A stretch of 64,000 nt of DNA, taken from positions 62,001 through 126,000 of the forward strand of contig SRSI01000009.1 of assembly GCA_005656395.1 (NCBI GenBank), written 5' to 3'. This stretch comes from Strongyloides papillosus. Taxonomy: Eukaryota; Nematoda; Chromadorea; Rhabditida; Strongyloididae. The translations under genes were made by a program, and so were the position numbers. This document shows positions 47,647 to 58,768 of the stretch, piece by piece (positions within the stretch are counted from its first letter, which is position 1; every line of letters starts with the position of its first letter). The notes below the pieces were generated by a model that worked only from the letters and a program-made list of their open reading frames with translations, did not search any database and had not been told where the DNA came from.

Positions 47647-48560
47647 TTAAACTTCTTGAAGTAAACCCGCTTTACATAAAAATATCGTGTAAAACAGTCT
47701 CCAAAATACACACGTACGTTTCATTAACCACTGGATAAATCTATGACAAATGCTATTCTCAAAATTAGCATAAAGATATTCGACGATGTGTAAAAATATT
47801 GATCTATCATAAACAATTTTGAGGTCAGGAAGGCAAAAGATAAGTGAAATTACAAACTTAAACAAAAAAAACCTATCATAGAAGTGCCTTTGAATTACTA
47901 TTCTTTTTTTGTAAGTGTCCAAATTGCTAGTCCAACAGCAATTATAATGTATTACCAATGTTTTTCTCTTCACAAATGTTAAATAGTACATTCCAAAACC
48001 ATTTTCCGTAACTGTAGGGATGGTAAGTGCACCGTTGCTATATAAGTTTATACCAGGATAAACACCGTCTTTACTAGAATTCGATATATCTCCACCTCTA
48101 CCATGAAATTATTTTGATTGACATTGTTTCATACCCAAAACCAAATTTATACGTATGGTCTGGTGTCACCGAATCAAGAAATAAAGATGTTCTATTCAAT
48201 AGTGTAAAAAAGAAACAGCCAATATTTTAAAAGCAACACGTTTAGAAGAAATACACTTATCTAAGGGAACTAGGATATTTCTTCTCCATCAGCCTGCACA
48301 TCGGAAAATATGTAATAACAATTACATTCGTTGTAAGAAGAAACCTTTAATTCCTAACACATAATTAAAAATTCTCCCACTATTCCGTTTCAGAAGCATT
48401 TCCCTCATCCAACATAGTTTAAAAAAACGATGTGTACTTTCTATCTTGTGGGCGGAATTTGGGAAGATACCAAAGAACGCCATCATGAGATATAACCTTT
48501 GACACTGCTTAAAATAATTTCCCAAACAACAAAATTTTCATTTTCCCGCTAAATCTCTTT
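47647..48560 (-). pseudogene. Probable decayed gene for a secreted Ig-like protein
   Basis: This block is less AT-rich than intergenic DNA and contains coding-like pieces in all three minus frames. Near 48550 there is a start-like MKILLFGK followed by a stop. Then come SHDGVLWYLPKFRPQ (about 48500-48440) and NCYYIFSDVQADGEE (about 48330-48280). TSLFLDSVTPDHTYKF leads to SIKIISW (about 48195-48105). After a shift of frame, KDGVYPGINLYSNG and ALTIPTVTENGFGMYYLTF are read (about 48080-47980), then a tail ending at the stop at 47647. W-to-NGALTIPTVTENGFGMYYL is the pattern of an Ig-fold strand set. Stops and frame changes between the pieces suggest a pseudogene. An intact gene with very short introns is possible; one 28-nt GT-AG candidate would also fix one shift. 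Family identity is weak. Confidence 0.4.
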
Positions 48561-48614
48561 AATTAGATACGGTTTTTTTACATAAAAATCATTCTTTACG
48601 TACTTTGGTGTAAT

Positions 48615-50156
48615 ATGCTCTCTCGACGTAAAAGACCTAGGCTTGACGCCGGTAATTTTGATGACACTTCTGGGGGAAGTATGCGCCCTTTTAATAGTTT
48701 AGATGTACAGAATCTTAAGATTCATTCAGAACTTGGTTGTGGTTAGTTTAAATGCTTAGAATTCTGTTTAATTTTTCTTTTAAGGTTCCTACGCAACTGT
48801 TATGTTGGTTTACAATGAAATGAAATGGGAGTATTATGCCTGTAAAATGTTTAATTCACTTCATCGTACCATGTTTGAAAATGAATACAAAATTATGGAA
48901 CGTTTACGTGGTCACCCGAATATTATAAATGTTTTGGGTATGAAGCAAAATAGAAATGGTGAGATTGGGATGTTCCTGGAGTATGCGTCTCACGGTGATT
49001 TATTTGATAAAATCAGTAAGTTACTGCTATAGTTATTTCAGTGTGAAAAACTTTTTTAGCTCCTGATGTTGGAATGCCTCTTGTAGACGCATGGAGACTT
49101 TTTATAAACTTAATGAATGGCATTTCCTTTATGCACAATAGAGGAATCGCTCATAGGGATATAAAACCGGAGAACTTACTAATCTCCCATAACAATGTTT
49201 TAAAAATCGCAGATTTTGGATTTTCAACCCATTTTTCAATTAATGGTGTTGAAAAATACTTAACAAATACTGTTGGATCACCAGCCTATATGGCCCTTGA
49301 GGTTTACCATCCACCATATAGAGCTGAACCCAGTGATATTTGGCAATGTGGAGTGGTGTTGTTTGCAATGTTAACGGGTAAGCTACCATGGAGAAAAGCG
49401 TGTACAACTAATCCTGACTTTGCTGAATACGTCATGGGTAAAAGATTCAAAATTGATATATGTACGAGTAGTTTGAGTCTTGATGCTTTATCATTGATCT
49501 CAGAAATGCTATGCATTAATCCTGAGAAGCGTGCGACTTTGAAGGACATTGCTGAACATCGTTTTTTGAAGAATAATCCCAAGGAGAGTAATGGCAGCCT
49601 TCGGGCATTAGATAGTCTTTCTACTACGATTAATGATAGTGGCAATAAAGTCACATCATTTACGCAGCCTGTGAGAATGGTCTCGGAGAATGGAAACTTT
49701 GAAAATATCGATGTTGCTACTCAATCTGTGGAGAACAATAATGCTGCTTTAAAATATGATAATTGGATATCTCAACCTTCTAGGAATGATTTAGAAATTC
49801 ATGATGAGGATGTTTCTAATTTAGGTGATTTGAAGAATTGGTGGAGAGATTCTCTTTTGCAAGGATCAAGATTTTTTGTGTCAGTGCCAAAAAGAGATTT
49901 TATCAATGCTGTGGTTTTATACTTCGAAGATAGAAATTACACCACATTGAATACAGGTTTTAACGGAGTGAAGTTTTCATCCCGAGTCAAAGAAGATGGA
50001 TTGATTTTTTTGATGAGGACATTCGGTGTTGTTAATAAGGGGACGAGGTACACCTACGTACATTTTCGTCGTCTTGGTGGTTCAGGTTACGATTTTATTA
50101 CCATGTTCCACCAATTGAAGAAGGAGTTGTCTTGCCGTGTATATGATAACATCTAA
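48615..50156 (+). CDS. chk-1: Checkpoint kinase CHK1, 484 aa
   Basis: CHK1 is the Ser/Thr kinase that ATR activates after DNA damage or replication stress. Exons 48615-48741, 48785-49015 and 49060-50156 give 485 codons with the stop. The kinase domain (about 35-300) has the loop LGCGSYATVML, the catalytic Lys in ACKMF, GDLFDKI, the CHK1-typical PDVGMP, HRDIKPENLL, DFGFST, AEPSDIWQCGVVLFAMLTGKLPW, and an end like the family's. The segment normally read as APE is ALE (GSPAYMALEVY). An N-terminal extension of about 20 residues contains RRKRPR, a possible nuclear signal. The C-terminal 100 residues (NWWRDSLLQGSRFFVSV...HFRRLGGSGYDFITMF) match the KA1-like regulatory domain. SQ/TQ sites are few: TQ in VATQS and SQ in ISQPS. 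The start is the first ATG; no acceptor was seen close by. Confidence 0.9.
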
Positions 50157-50743
50157 TATGATGTTTCTAGCTGGTTTCTACTGGTAATAATATTTCATAA
50201 ATTTTATTATATTATTAATAATATTAATTGTTCAATTGTAAATAAACCCGACTATGTTTGTTATGTTTCATAATCGGCAATTATGAGATTCTATCATGAG
50301 GAGTGGTCAATTAGTTCCAATTCTCACGTAGTTAAAAACATTGCATGGGAGAAGAAAGAGCTGGTTTCTACCGCATAAAAATAACATATTAATATATTTG
50401 AGGAAATAATTTAGTTGTATATATTTTTAATATTAATTCAGAAATAAATATTTACAGTAGAAAGTACATTTGACTTGTGTAATAATCGACTTTTTTATGA
50501 TTTAAAATCTTTGCTAAATTCTTACTATTGTAGTAGTAAGGCACATCAAGGTAAATTACCACCAAGGAAAGATGAGTTTCAAATGTAATTTTTACTCGTG
50601 TATATCCTGTTTAAATATAAAATATTTATTCAAAATGTGTAAAACAAAACTTCAATTTTTTTACATCCATACTGATAAGTTCAAAACCTATTTTAAAATT
50701 ATCATTACAAACTTAATTAAACAACCATTATTTAACGTTATTT
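50157..50743. other. Intergenic, convergent gene ends
   Basis: Sequence between CHK1 (+) and EXOSC9 (-), which should contain both 3' UTRs. AGCTGGTTTCTAC occurs twice (50170-50182 and 50359-50371) in this stretch, a short direct repeat of unknown meaning. Small open frames (50572-50766) look like chance. Confidence 0.5.
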
Positions 50744-51646
50744 TTACTTCATCACAAACGTATTAACAGAATCAGGATCAATAAGTGAATGGAATGGTTT
50801 TACAGAAACTCCTAATTTCCTATTAGTAGCATCTAATAATAGAGCTTTATTAAGAACTTCATTTACATATTTAGTTCTTTTTTCGGCTATTTTTACTAAT
50901 TCAGATAACTTTGATACATTAATATCAATTTGATTGATTTGATAAATCCCACATACTTCACTACGATCGTTTACAGATACAACTAGTTGCCCATCTAGTG
51001 CCATTTCTTCACGATTGGTCGGATCTACAACACATATTCCGGTATCATTCCATAGTCCAAAAGTTGTTGCAATTGGTGTATGGAAAACTGTTAAAGGTTT
51101 CCCATATTTATAGAGATCGTTGTAGATAAAGTCACACTCTGCTGTTGTTTCATACAATGGGACATAACAATGTTTTAATGCACCTATTACTGCAATGCTA
51201 CCAGCATCACATAATCCACCAAAGTCATCTATAATGTGAATATCAATACGTAATTGAAGACATGTTTCCTTTATACGTATACACAAACTATCAACATCAA
51301 CACAATCCGTATCACGTATGACACATTCTAGACAACGCAACATTTCCAAATGCCTTCCTTCAAGTTTTGATGGTTCAGCTTTGCTACTACCCAAATTTCC
51401 TTTTGATATAAACATCTCAATAAATCCAGAACTTTTTCTATTTTCACGTGTAGGTCCCCAAGATAAAACAGCTTTTGCCAAAATTTTCGTGTTTCCTAGA
51501 GTAACAAAACATGTACCAAGTTCTTTACCAAACATTATACTTAAATCTCTGTGGTCTAAATTCGATCTATCATCTAAACGCGAATTTTCTCTAAATGATG
51601 ATTGATAGAATTCGCATTCTTGTATTGATAAAGGATCGTCTCTCAT
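50744..51646 (-). CDS. EXOSC9: Exosome subunit RRP45 / EXOSC9, 300 aa
   Basis: EXOSC9 is one of six RNase PH-like subunits of the barrel of the RNA exosome, which degrades and trims RNA. The gene is one exon. It shows the RNase PH pattern with SRLDDR followed by DHRDLSIMFG, then CFVTLGNTKILAKAVLSWGP, LEGRHLEMLRCLECVIRDTDCVD and WQLRIDIHIIDDFGGLCDAGSIA-type sequence (here LQLRIDIHIIDDFGG). PIATTFGLWND and VVDPTNREEMALDGQLVVSVND follow. Length fits the conserved core of EXOSC9 (the vertebrate protein has an acidic tail that is absent here). The canonical LDGR is LDDR. Animal barrel subunits lack catalysis, so it is structural. It lies 145 bp downstream of PFDN5 on the same strand, so the pair may be co-transcribed. 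Confidence 0.93.
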   Translation of the reverse strand: MRDDPLSIQECEFYQSSFRENSRLDDRSNLDHRDLSIMFGKELGTCFVTLGNTKILAKAVLSWGPTRENRKSSGFIEMFISKGNLGSSKAEPSKLEGRHLEMLRCLECVIRDTDCVDVDSLCIRIKETCLQLRIDIHIIDDFGGLCDAGSIAVIGALKHCYVPLYETTAECDFIYNDLYKYGKPLTVFHTPIATTFGLWNDTGICVVDPTNREEMALDGQLVVSVNDRSEVCGIYQINQIDINVSKLSELVKIAEKRTKYVNEVLNKALLLDATNRKLGVSVKPFHSLIDPDSVNTFVMK

Positions 51647-51791
51647 TTTACCTGCAATTTAATATTTAACTAAAAAACAAAAATCTATCTACAAAATATT
51701 GGGATTAAACCTAATTAACTTTTAATAAAATTAAGATAAATATATAAATGTTACTTTATAATCATTATTAATAGATTTTAATCGATATTCA
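51647..51791 (-). promoter_or_regulatory. Intercistronic gap between PFDN5 and EXOSC9 with acceptor
   Basis: The 145-bp gap carries an acceptor-like TTGCAG (minus strand, at 51652-51657) six bases before the EXOSC9 ATG. Gap length and acceptor fit an operon whose second message is freed by trans-splicing, but two separate promoters are also possible. Confidence 0.4.
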
Positions 51792-52301
51792 TTAAGCTTG
51801 AGCTGGTTGTGGGTTAGTAGTTGAAGCTTGTTTTGCAACTTTTTCTTGGAGTGAAGAAACAAGTGCCTGGCGAGTAGCTTTCTTTTCATTTATAATTTTC
51901 TCAACCTCCTGAACACGTTCATTTAAATATTTCTCCTTCCTTTCGAAATATTCCATGGCTTTTTGTCTATTCATCTGAACATAATATCCAGTCCCAATTT
52001 CAATTAAATATTCATCGGGATTAGGAACTTTTGCTCTTACAAACATCTAAACAATTAACATAAATTATTTTCTAACGTGTAAACTTGCTGTTTCTGTTAG
52101 CGGAATTAAGTATTTTTTATTTGCCTCCTTTGGATCAACAGATTTAACAGTATCCCGACTGTTGATAAACTTTTGCCTAATCAGCTTCAGTTGTTCTAGT
52201 GATTCTTGAAGAAAATTTATTTCCTCCTCTGCAGCTTTTGAGAATTGCCCCAATTGAGCTATACTCAAATTATCAATATCAATTTTCTTTTGAGTCTCCA
52301 T
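51792..52301 (-). CDS. pfd-5: Prefoldin subunit 5, 159 aa
   Basis: PFDN5 is an alpha-type subunit of the prefoldin hexamer, which hands unfolded actin and tubulin to CCT, the chaperonin also encoded in this window. Exons 52077-52301 and 51792-52046 join in phase 0. The acceptor TTGTTTAG falls directly before ATG TTT, so the internal methionine is not the start. The protein has two coiled-coil arms (about 15-50 and 105-145) around the beta-hairpin LIPLTETASLH-MFVRAKV. It then has PDEYLIEIGTGYYVQM, the typical alpha-prefoldin sequence. The Ala/Pro/Gln tail is short. The start is 273 bp from the WDR7 start on the opposite strand, suggesting a shared promoter region. Confidence 0.94.
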
Positions 52302-52574
52302 TATATTTGGAAATTAATAAATAGGAAACAAGGATCTAAACAAAACCTATTAAAAATAATATATATTTTCGACACAAAACATCCTACCAATATTTTTAAT
52401 GCCTTCCCTTCCAAACAATCTCTTCAGGATATTAACCTATTCTCTATTGGTGGTACGTTGTCTGTTTTGAGAACATAAAATTGATTTTCAATTTTGTTTG
52501 TTTTGATTGGCAATTGTTAAACACCAATATTGTATATATTTTATTTTTTATTGTACCTATTGAAATTTGATAAT
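52302..52574. promoter_or_regulatory. Short divergent region between PFDN5 and WDR7
   Basis: 273 bp separate the two start codons, which point away from each other. It is the only place for both promoters, so a bidirectional promoter is likely. No specific motif was recognised. Confidence 0.45.
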
Positions 52575-55500
52575 ATGACTGTCATGCAAAATCAACAACA
52601 AAATAATTATAAATCTGAAGCTACAACCTATCCACAGATGTTACAGATACCCAAATCAAATTTTGAGATTCCATTCGTTTTGTGGGGGTCAAAGCCGATA
52701 AAAAATAAAATTTGTCAAATTTCATCCCTACCCGATAGTAGGACAATTTTATCAGGATCAGTTGATGGTCAGATTGTTGTATGGAGGACAGATCCTAATA
52801 ATAGTTCTATTTTACAAGCACGGATGATGCTGTTTGGACACAATACTGAAATAACTACATTATCACCAGCATCATTAAATAAAGATTGTAAACGTTTTGT
52901 GTCGACGAGTGTCTCTGGTGAAATGTGTTTATGGGATTCTGAAGAGGGTCGTTGTATTGATAGTATACATAATTCAGTATACATTCATCGTAAAATCATT
53001 CCTCATGACATGCAACATCAAAAGTCTACGAGATTGTTTTGTTGTGGAGATTATCCGGAAATTATTGTAATGGATCCTAATGATTTAACAATTCTATTTA
53101 CATTAACATCACGTGTTGAACCTGATTGGATTAGTGCTTTATCTGTTGTAAGACCGTTTGAAAAACATGATGTAGTAATTGGATTATCAATGTCTGGAAT
53201 GGTAAAATTATGGAGTTTGGTAGATGTTGAAAAAAGACAGGCAACAAATAATTTAAATGAGGATGAGTCACAGGTTTTGTCATTGAGAAGTATACATTCG
53301 ATATCATGTAGTGAATTGAATAAAAGAATAATGTTGATAATATCATCAAATTGTTGGCAAATTGTCGATTTAACAGATTTGAAACCCCTTACGGTTTCAG
53401 AATGTAAAGTGGATGCAGTAAATGGAACGATAATAGATACAGATAAAGTAGCTATTGGTTTTGCAGATTCAAATGTCGTACTATTTCAATTGCCAAGAAG
53501 GTAAGTATATTAGGTTTCTATTAACTAAAAAATTAAAGTACAACGTTGTATTTTTATAAATTTACAAAGTTTCAAACATCAAAGTATTATGCTTCTTTAA
53601 TTTTTATTTGTACATTATGTTAAAATTTTAGTAAGCTTACAAATTGCCGTAGCTATTAATAATATTTACTATAGAATAAATCCTCTTAAAAACAATAATC
53701 CTATAATTTAGAAAATTTTTGTTTACAAAGGAAAGTAATATATTATTTCATAGTTGAGTGGATAATTAGTATTACAACTAGGTGTAAACTTTTATTAGGA
53801 TGTAATTAAATTGAGTATACTTAAAGTGTTCCTTTGTTTTAAAAAAACACAATAGTAAGAATAATTCTACCAACTGATTTTACATGTAAAACTGTTTTTA
53901 GCACATTATAATAACCATTCGATAGATATTATTATTTTACAATCATAGATATTCCTACATAATAACATGTTTATTTGTTAAAATGTTACTAATTTTATTT
54001 GTTTAAGTTGTTTCTTTACAATGTTTAGAAACATAAATTAAGGATATAACATTTTATTACACCTTCATTAGATTAATAGATAAAAAATATCACGAAGAAT
54101 GTAAAATGTATCATTTAAAACAGTAGAAGAAATAATACATAAATAATGGAAAGGTTTTGTTCTTCCAAAAACATTAAATTATAATGTTTTTATTAATTGT
54201 AGTAAGAGAATTTTCTTATTCAGCGTATTCTTCAAGAATACCATCCATATGAATATTTTGTTGTTTAACGTTTGCTCTTTTACGTGACTTCCTTTTAGGA
54301 ACACCTGAGTTATTTGATTTTGGTTGTATATCTTTAATGCTTTTAATATTGTGTTTCTTAAGATACTCTTCGATCCTTCTATCATCTAAATGACTGACCG
54401 GAATAGTTCTCCAAAGAGCTTTAAAATCTTCATCCAATTCATAATCATGTGTTGGGTCATTATAGAAATATACTATATCTTTTCTTTTATTAAATTGCGT
54501 CGGAATTGATATAACATTTTTTTTTATTTGGGAAATAAATAGTTCAACATCAGGAATACATTCAGCTAACTCTGAGTGAAGTAATCCACATTCACCGCTT
54601 TTCATTTGTTTTTGTAGTAAATTCCGAAGTCCTTGTGGATTTTTAATACTATATGGTGGTTTGAAAATAAACTTTCCAGGTTCTTCTTGTCCTATTTTAG
54701 GATTTTTTGGCAAATTATCGTTTAACCATGCAATTGCCTTTTTATTTAGGTCATATATTTGCATTTCTTGTAAAATCTCATCTAACGACAAACCCCACTG
54801 TAAGGGATTATTTTTATCCAAAAAACGTTTCCTTAAAAACTCAACAATTCTTGCCATAACAGAGAAATTGGCAGAATTAGATACTTGTTGACTTTTTGAT
54901 GAGGCTTCACTTTTTTCTGGTTTCGGTATTTTTCTTTTACGATTAACATCAGAAGTATATGTAGAATAGGAATTTTGAGTCGATGATTTTTGTGGGACAG
55001 ACGCATTTTTTACAGCCGCTTGCCTAAATTGTGAAAGTTGACTTATCAGTGCTGTATCCATGGTAGAAAAAAAAGAAGGTTACAAATTGATTGTCCTACA
55101 ATTTTATAAATAATTGGAGTAGTATCCTACTTTTTCCATATGAGATAAAATTGTGCGAAAACAATTTTTTTCTTGTTCTATGTACAAATAAAGCTAAATA
55201 TTTTGTTTTTCAGTCGTTTAACTGGAAGACAATCTAGAGAAAAGTTTGGTGATAAACCAAAGGACATTGGAGGATTTGATCACCCTTGGGTGTTTGCAGT
55301 TTTAAAGGGTTGTCAAGTTTCACCTTTGTCACCTCTTCAAAATGTATGTTTTTATTTTGAAAATGAACGAAATACTGTCTATCGAGGGGATCAAAGTGGA
55401 AATTTATCAATTTGGCACCTGCCAAAACAATTTGATCCATTAATTGAAGAATACTTAAGAACGAAAAGACCTGTTTTATACGAAGCAAATGCAAGTCAAA

Positions 55501-58500
55501 GTATGCAATCTTTATGGAATTTAATGTCAAATAATGTTCCACCTTCAATAAGTGAGATTGAAGAAGGAAAACAAATAACATCATCTTTATATATTCATCA
55601 TCAAGGAAATCTAGTTTTAGGAAGAGAAGATGGATCAATTGTTTTAAGATACTCCATCCACGCTCTTATGAGACAGCTTTTGGATTTTAATACACCAGAA
55701 TCTAGAAAGACAAGAGTATTACATGGACACTATACTGCAGTCACTGCATTATTATATCCTCACGATGAATGTGCTCGGTATGATGCATCAATTTTAGTAT
55801 CAGGAGGAAATGATTTTTCAGTCATTGTTTGGAATATATATACTGGATGTAAAGTGCATAGATTTAATGTTCAGGGTGGCCCAATAGTAAGATTAATGGT
55901 AACACCCAATAACGCTACTGTAAGTTTTTTTTTGTTTTCATAAAATTTAAACAACAGCTTCTCTCGAGGCGTATAACATAAAGGTTATTGTTATATTGTG
56001 TGATCATGAAGCAATATTAATTTGTTTATCGATAAACAATATCACTAATGTGTGGTGATATCGTACAGTAATAAACATACAAACCTTTCTATAATTTGAA
56101 ATTTATTGAAATTTTTTAGAAAAAAGTACAATGCTGTATTTGTTCAATAGCAAAAGATAACTCAGTAGCACTATTATCTTTAAAAGATAATTCCTGTTTG
56201 GTATTAGCTTCCAGACAATTGACCCCTGTTATCGATGTGAAATTCCGTCCATTAGATGATTTTATGTTAGTTAAATGCGAAGATACCTCAATATTTGTTT
56301 GGCAAATGGAAACAGGTAATCTTGAAAGAATAGTTACAGGATTATACGTTGATGAGATTATGGACGCATGTGATGAACAAATTGGATTATATGATGTTAA
56401 CGATAATGCTGGAGCTGCTCAAGCTGTTCAGTTCCTAAGAGCAATTAAAAATAAAAATTTGAACGCCGTAAAAAAATTTGTCACACAGAATGAAAGAGAA
56501 TCTGATGAACATGATGGAGAGGAGATTAACATCCCACCACCAATAAAAATTGAACAATTGAAGAAAATTTCTAGTGAAGCCTATCTTGTAACAATAGATT
56601 TACAATCATTGATAATGGGATTACTAGCAATGAATAAAGAATTTAATAAGACGAAAAAAGCAGAAAGTGTCAATGAAACTTCAGAAATGCCACCTCTTCA
56701 AAAACGTATTAATCTAGGAAACAAAAATACCGGAGGCAACAAGAAATATGATACTTCTCTCGAAAATTTCAATGTTTATATTGATACGGCTAAATTCATA
56801 ATATCATTACTACATGCATGGAATGTTGATTTAGACCTTGATGGGAAATTAATATCTTGTCTAAATTTATATAAACCAAAGTATCCAATTAACTATGGGA
56901 TTATCTCTAGAAATCATAGTTTTGTATCTCTTTATTTACCAATGGCTGGACCAAAGGTTTTAAAAAGTCAACCAATACCTGCTGAATTGATGTCATTTAC
57001 ATCTTTTTCAAAACAAGTTCATTGGCATCTTAGTTCAAGTATAACAACACTACATTTATTATCAATAATTGCTATTTCAAATACAGTAATGTCAATGAAA
57101 GACACAACACTAAAACATACGTCAGCTCCTATATCAACAAGGCGACGAGGATCAGTACTGAATCATCAGGTATCTACTAACTCTCAAAATTCAGATTTAG
57201 AAAATGATACTGAAATTCGAAATAAAAAACAAGTATGGTCATTAATTTTGTCACTTCACTGTGTTTCATTGTTTGATATGATTGAGTACAAAAAAGATTT
57301 TTGTTATCCAAGAATTGAGTTGTTAGCCAGAAAATGGCAAGATAGTTGTATTGAAATTCGTGAAGCTGCCCAGACATTATTGATAAAGGAATTAAAACAA
57401 CTTAAATCAAGAGGAAGAGAAGAATTAATAAATGCATGGTCAGCATTCCTACCATCTAATTTAGATAAGAAAAATAGTATATTTAGTTTGTCAAGAAATT
57501 GTACTAATTCTGTATCTGGATCCGCTGGTACTTTTGTATCAAATAAACCTTTAGCTACAGAAATGATAGTTCCACCTACCAGTAGGCTTCCACCAGTTCG
57601 CCCACCACCTCCAATTCCACCTCGTCCCAATATAAGTCAAAAAAATAGTGTAGTTGATACAGACTCGGTTTTAAAAGAAAGAAATATTACACTACCTTCA
57701 ATAAAAACATGCGAAGGATTACAACAGCTTTACAAGAATCAGGCATCTGCTATTGTAATTTTAGGTGTTATTGGTGCTCATTTCTCCTCGGACCTGTCAC
57801 TTCACCCTGATTTAGCTCGTGCAACCAGTCACTCATTGTTAGAACTCTTAATAGCTTCACCCTCTCAATTATTACCAATTGAAACACCATTACGTCGGGC
57901 AGCTATTGATTTATTAGGTAAAGGATTCACTGTATGGCAACCACATTTAGATATTTCAAAAGTTTTACTAGGATTACTTGAATTAGCATCTAGTGGTGAT
58001 AACACTGAAGATACAACACCTGGTGCATCAACATTTCCCCTGACACCTGCCGCTGATGCTTGTAGAACAGCTAAACATGCTTTATCTTTAATTGCTTCAG
58101 TTAGACCTCAGGCTCTTATTTTAGCTTTATCTACAGAGGTTGCTAGATTTAACTCAGCAACTCAACACCAAACGATTCAACAATCTTTTGTATCTCCATT
58201 AGTCAAAGCAAATGTTGAAATTTTAAGGATTATTGAGCAATTAACTGAAAAACAATATAATGATATTATTGATCTAATAATTCCCGTTGGTGATATACTT
58301 GTCCATTGCCTGGAACCACCTATTTTAAAGACAACACCATTAGTCAAATTGTTCCCACCAATAGCCAAATTTCATATGGTTGCATATTGTGCCCAATCCC
58401 GTCGAGTAGGATTCGGAGGTAAAAACGGCAAAATAGTTATTCATGATTTAAAAACTTCCAAAACACAAAGTATACAAGCTCACAGTCAACCAATAACAGC

Positions 58501-58768
58501 AATTGATTTCTCACCTGACGGCAAAATTTTGGCTGTCTATTGTGCTACTGAAGCAAAAATTTCTCTCTGGCAATCTCAGCAATCCTTTTTAGGAATGGGA
58601 CCAGGACAAGTCAAATGTATTAAATCATTGAATGCTCCAGCAGAATTTCCTATTGAGACTTCTGGAGGTACACCTCAAATTTTTAAGGCCAAATTAGTTT
58701 TTAATGGATCTAAAGCACTAACATTAGTTTTACCTAATGGAAAAGAAAGTCGATTTACCTTAAATTAA
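52575..58768 (+). CDS. WDR7: WDR7 / rabconnectin-3 beta, WD40 protein, 1426 aa
   Basis: WDR7 pairs with DMXL (rabconnectin-3 alpha) to regulate V-ATPase assembly on synaptic and endosomal vesicles. Exons are 52575-53500, 55214-55919 and 56120-58768 (1427 codons with the stop). N-terminal WD repeats begin FVLWGSKPIKNKICQIS and include SGSVDGQIVVW, SGEMCLWDSEEGRCI and EPDWISALSVVRP. A second set has GREDGSIVLRY, RVLHGHYTAVTALLYPHDECARYD and VSGGNDFSVIVWNIYTG, then the Cys-rich VQCCICSIAKDNSVALLSLK. The helical middle contains LARKWQDSCIEIREAAQTLL, IVILGVIGAHF and RAAIDLLGKGFTVW. C-terminal WD repeats end in GKESRFTLN. All blocks match WDR7 in order. The start at 52575 is preferred over 52530, whose extra 15 residues are hydrophobic. 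The 1.7 kb first coding intron contains the TFIIE-beta gene on the other strand. Confidence 0.94.
53501..55213 (+). other. Large first coding intron of WDR7 hosting TFIIE-beta
   Basis: Donor GTAAGT at 53501 and acceptor TTTTTCAG at 55206-55213. At 1713 nt it is far longer than the 40-230 nt introns elsewhere in the window. The 54216-55061 part codes on the minus strand; the first 700 bases (53501-54215) are AT-rich and show nothing else. Confidence 0.85.
54216..55061 (-). CDS. GTF2E2: TFIIE beta subunit (GTF2E2), 281 aa, nested antisense in WDR7
   Basis: TFIIE-beta helps TFIIH join and activate the RNA polymerase II preinitiation complex. The gene is one exon, lying wholly inside an intron of WDR7 on the opposite strand. 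After a low-complexity Ser/Lys-rich start, the winged-helix core reads FSVMARIVEFLRKRFLDKN, PLQWGLSLDEILQEMQIYDL, KAIAWLNDNLPKNPKI and GKFIFKPPYSIKNPQGLRNLLQKQ. Next come GGLL-type GECGLLHSELAECIPDVELF, VYFYNDPTHDYELDEDFKALWRTIPV and IEEYLKKHNI. The tail is basic with HMDGILEEY, as in the human protein. Length is close to human (291). The ATG context is ACCATGG. No acceptor lies close upstream, so it should have its own promoter near 55062-55213. Confidence 0.95.
   Translation of the reverse strand: MDTALISQLSQFRQAAVKNASVPQKSSTQNSYSTYTSDVNRKRKIPKPEKSEASSKSQQVSNSANFSVMARIVEFLRKRFLDKNNPLQWGLSLDEILQEMQIYDLNKKAIAWLNDNLPKNPKIGQEEPGKFIFKPPYSIKNPQGLRNLLQKQMKSGECGLLHSELAECIPDVELFISQIKKNVISIPTQFNKRKDIVYFYNDPTHDYELDEDFKALWRTIPVSHLDDRRIEEYLKKHNIKSIKDIQPKSNNSGVPKRKSRKRANVKQQNIHMDGILEEYAE

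Noticed and set aside
48086..48114. A 28-nt GT-AG intron that would repair one frame change in the decayed locus
   Set aside because: Shorter than every other intron in the window and it would not remove the other stops, so the pseudogene reading was preferred.
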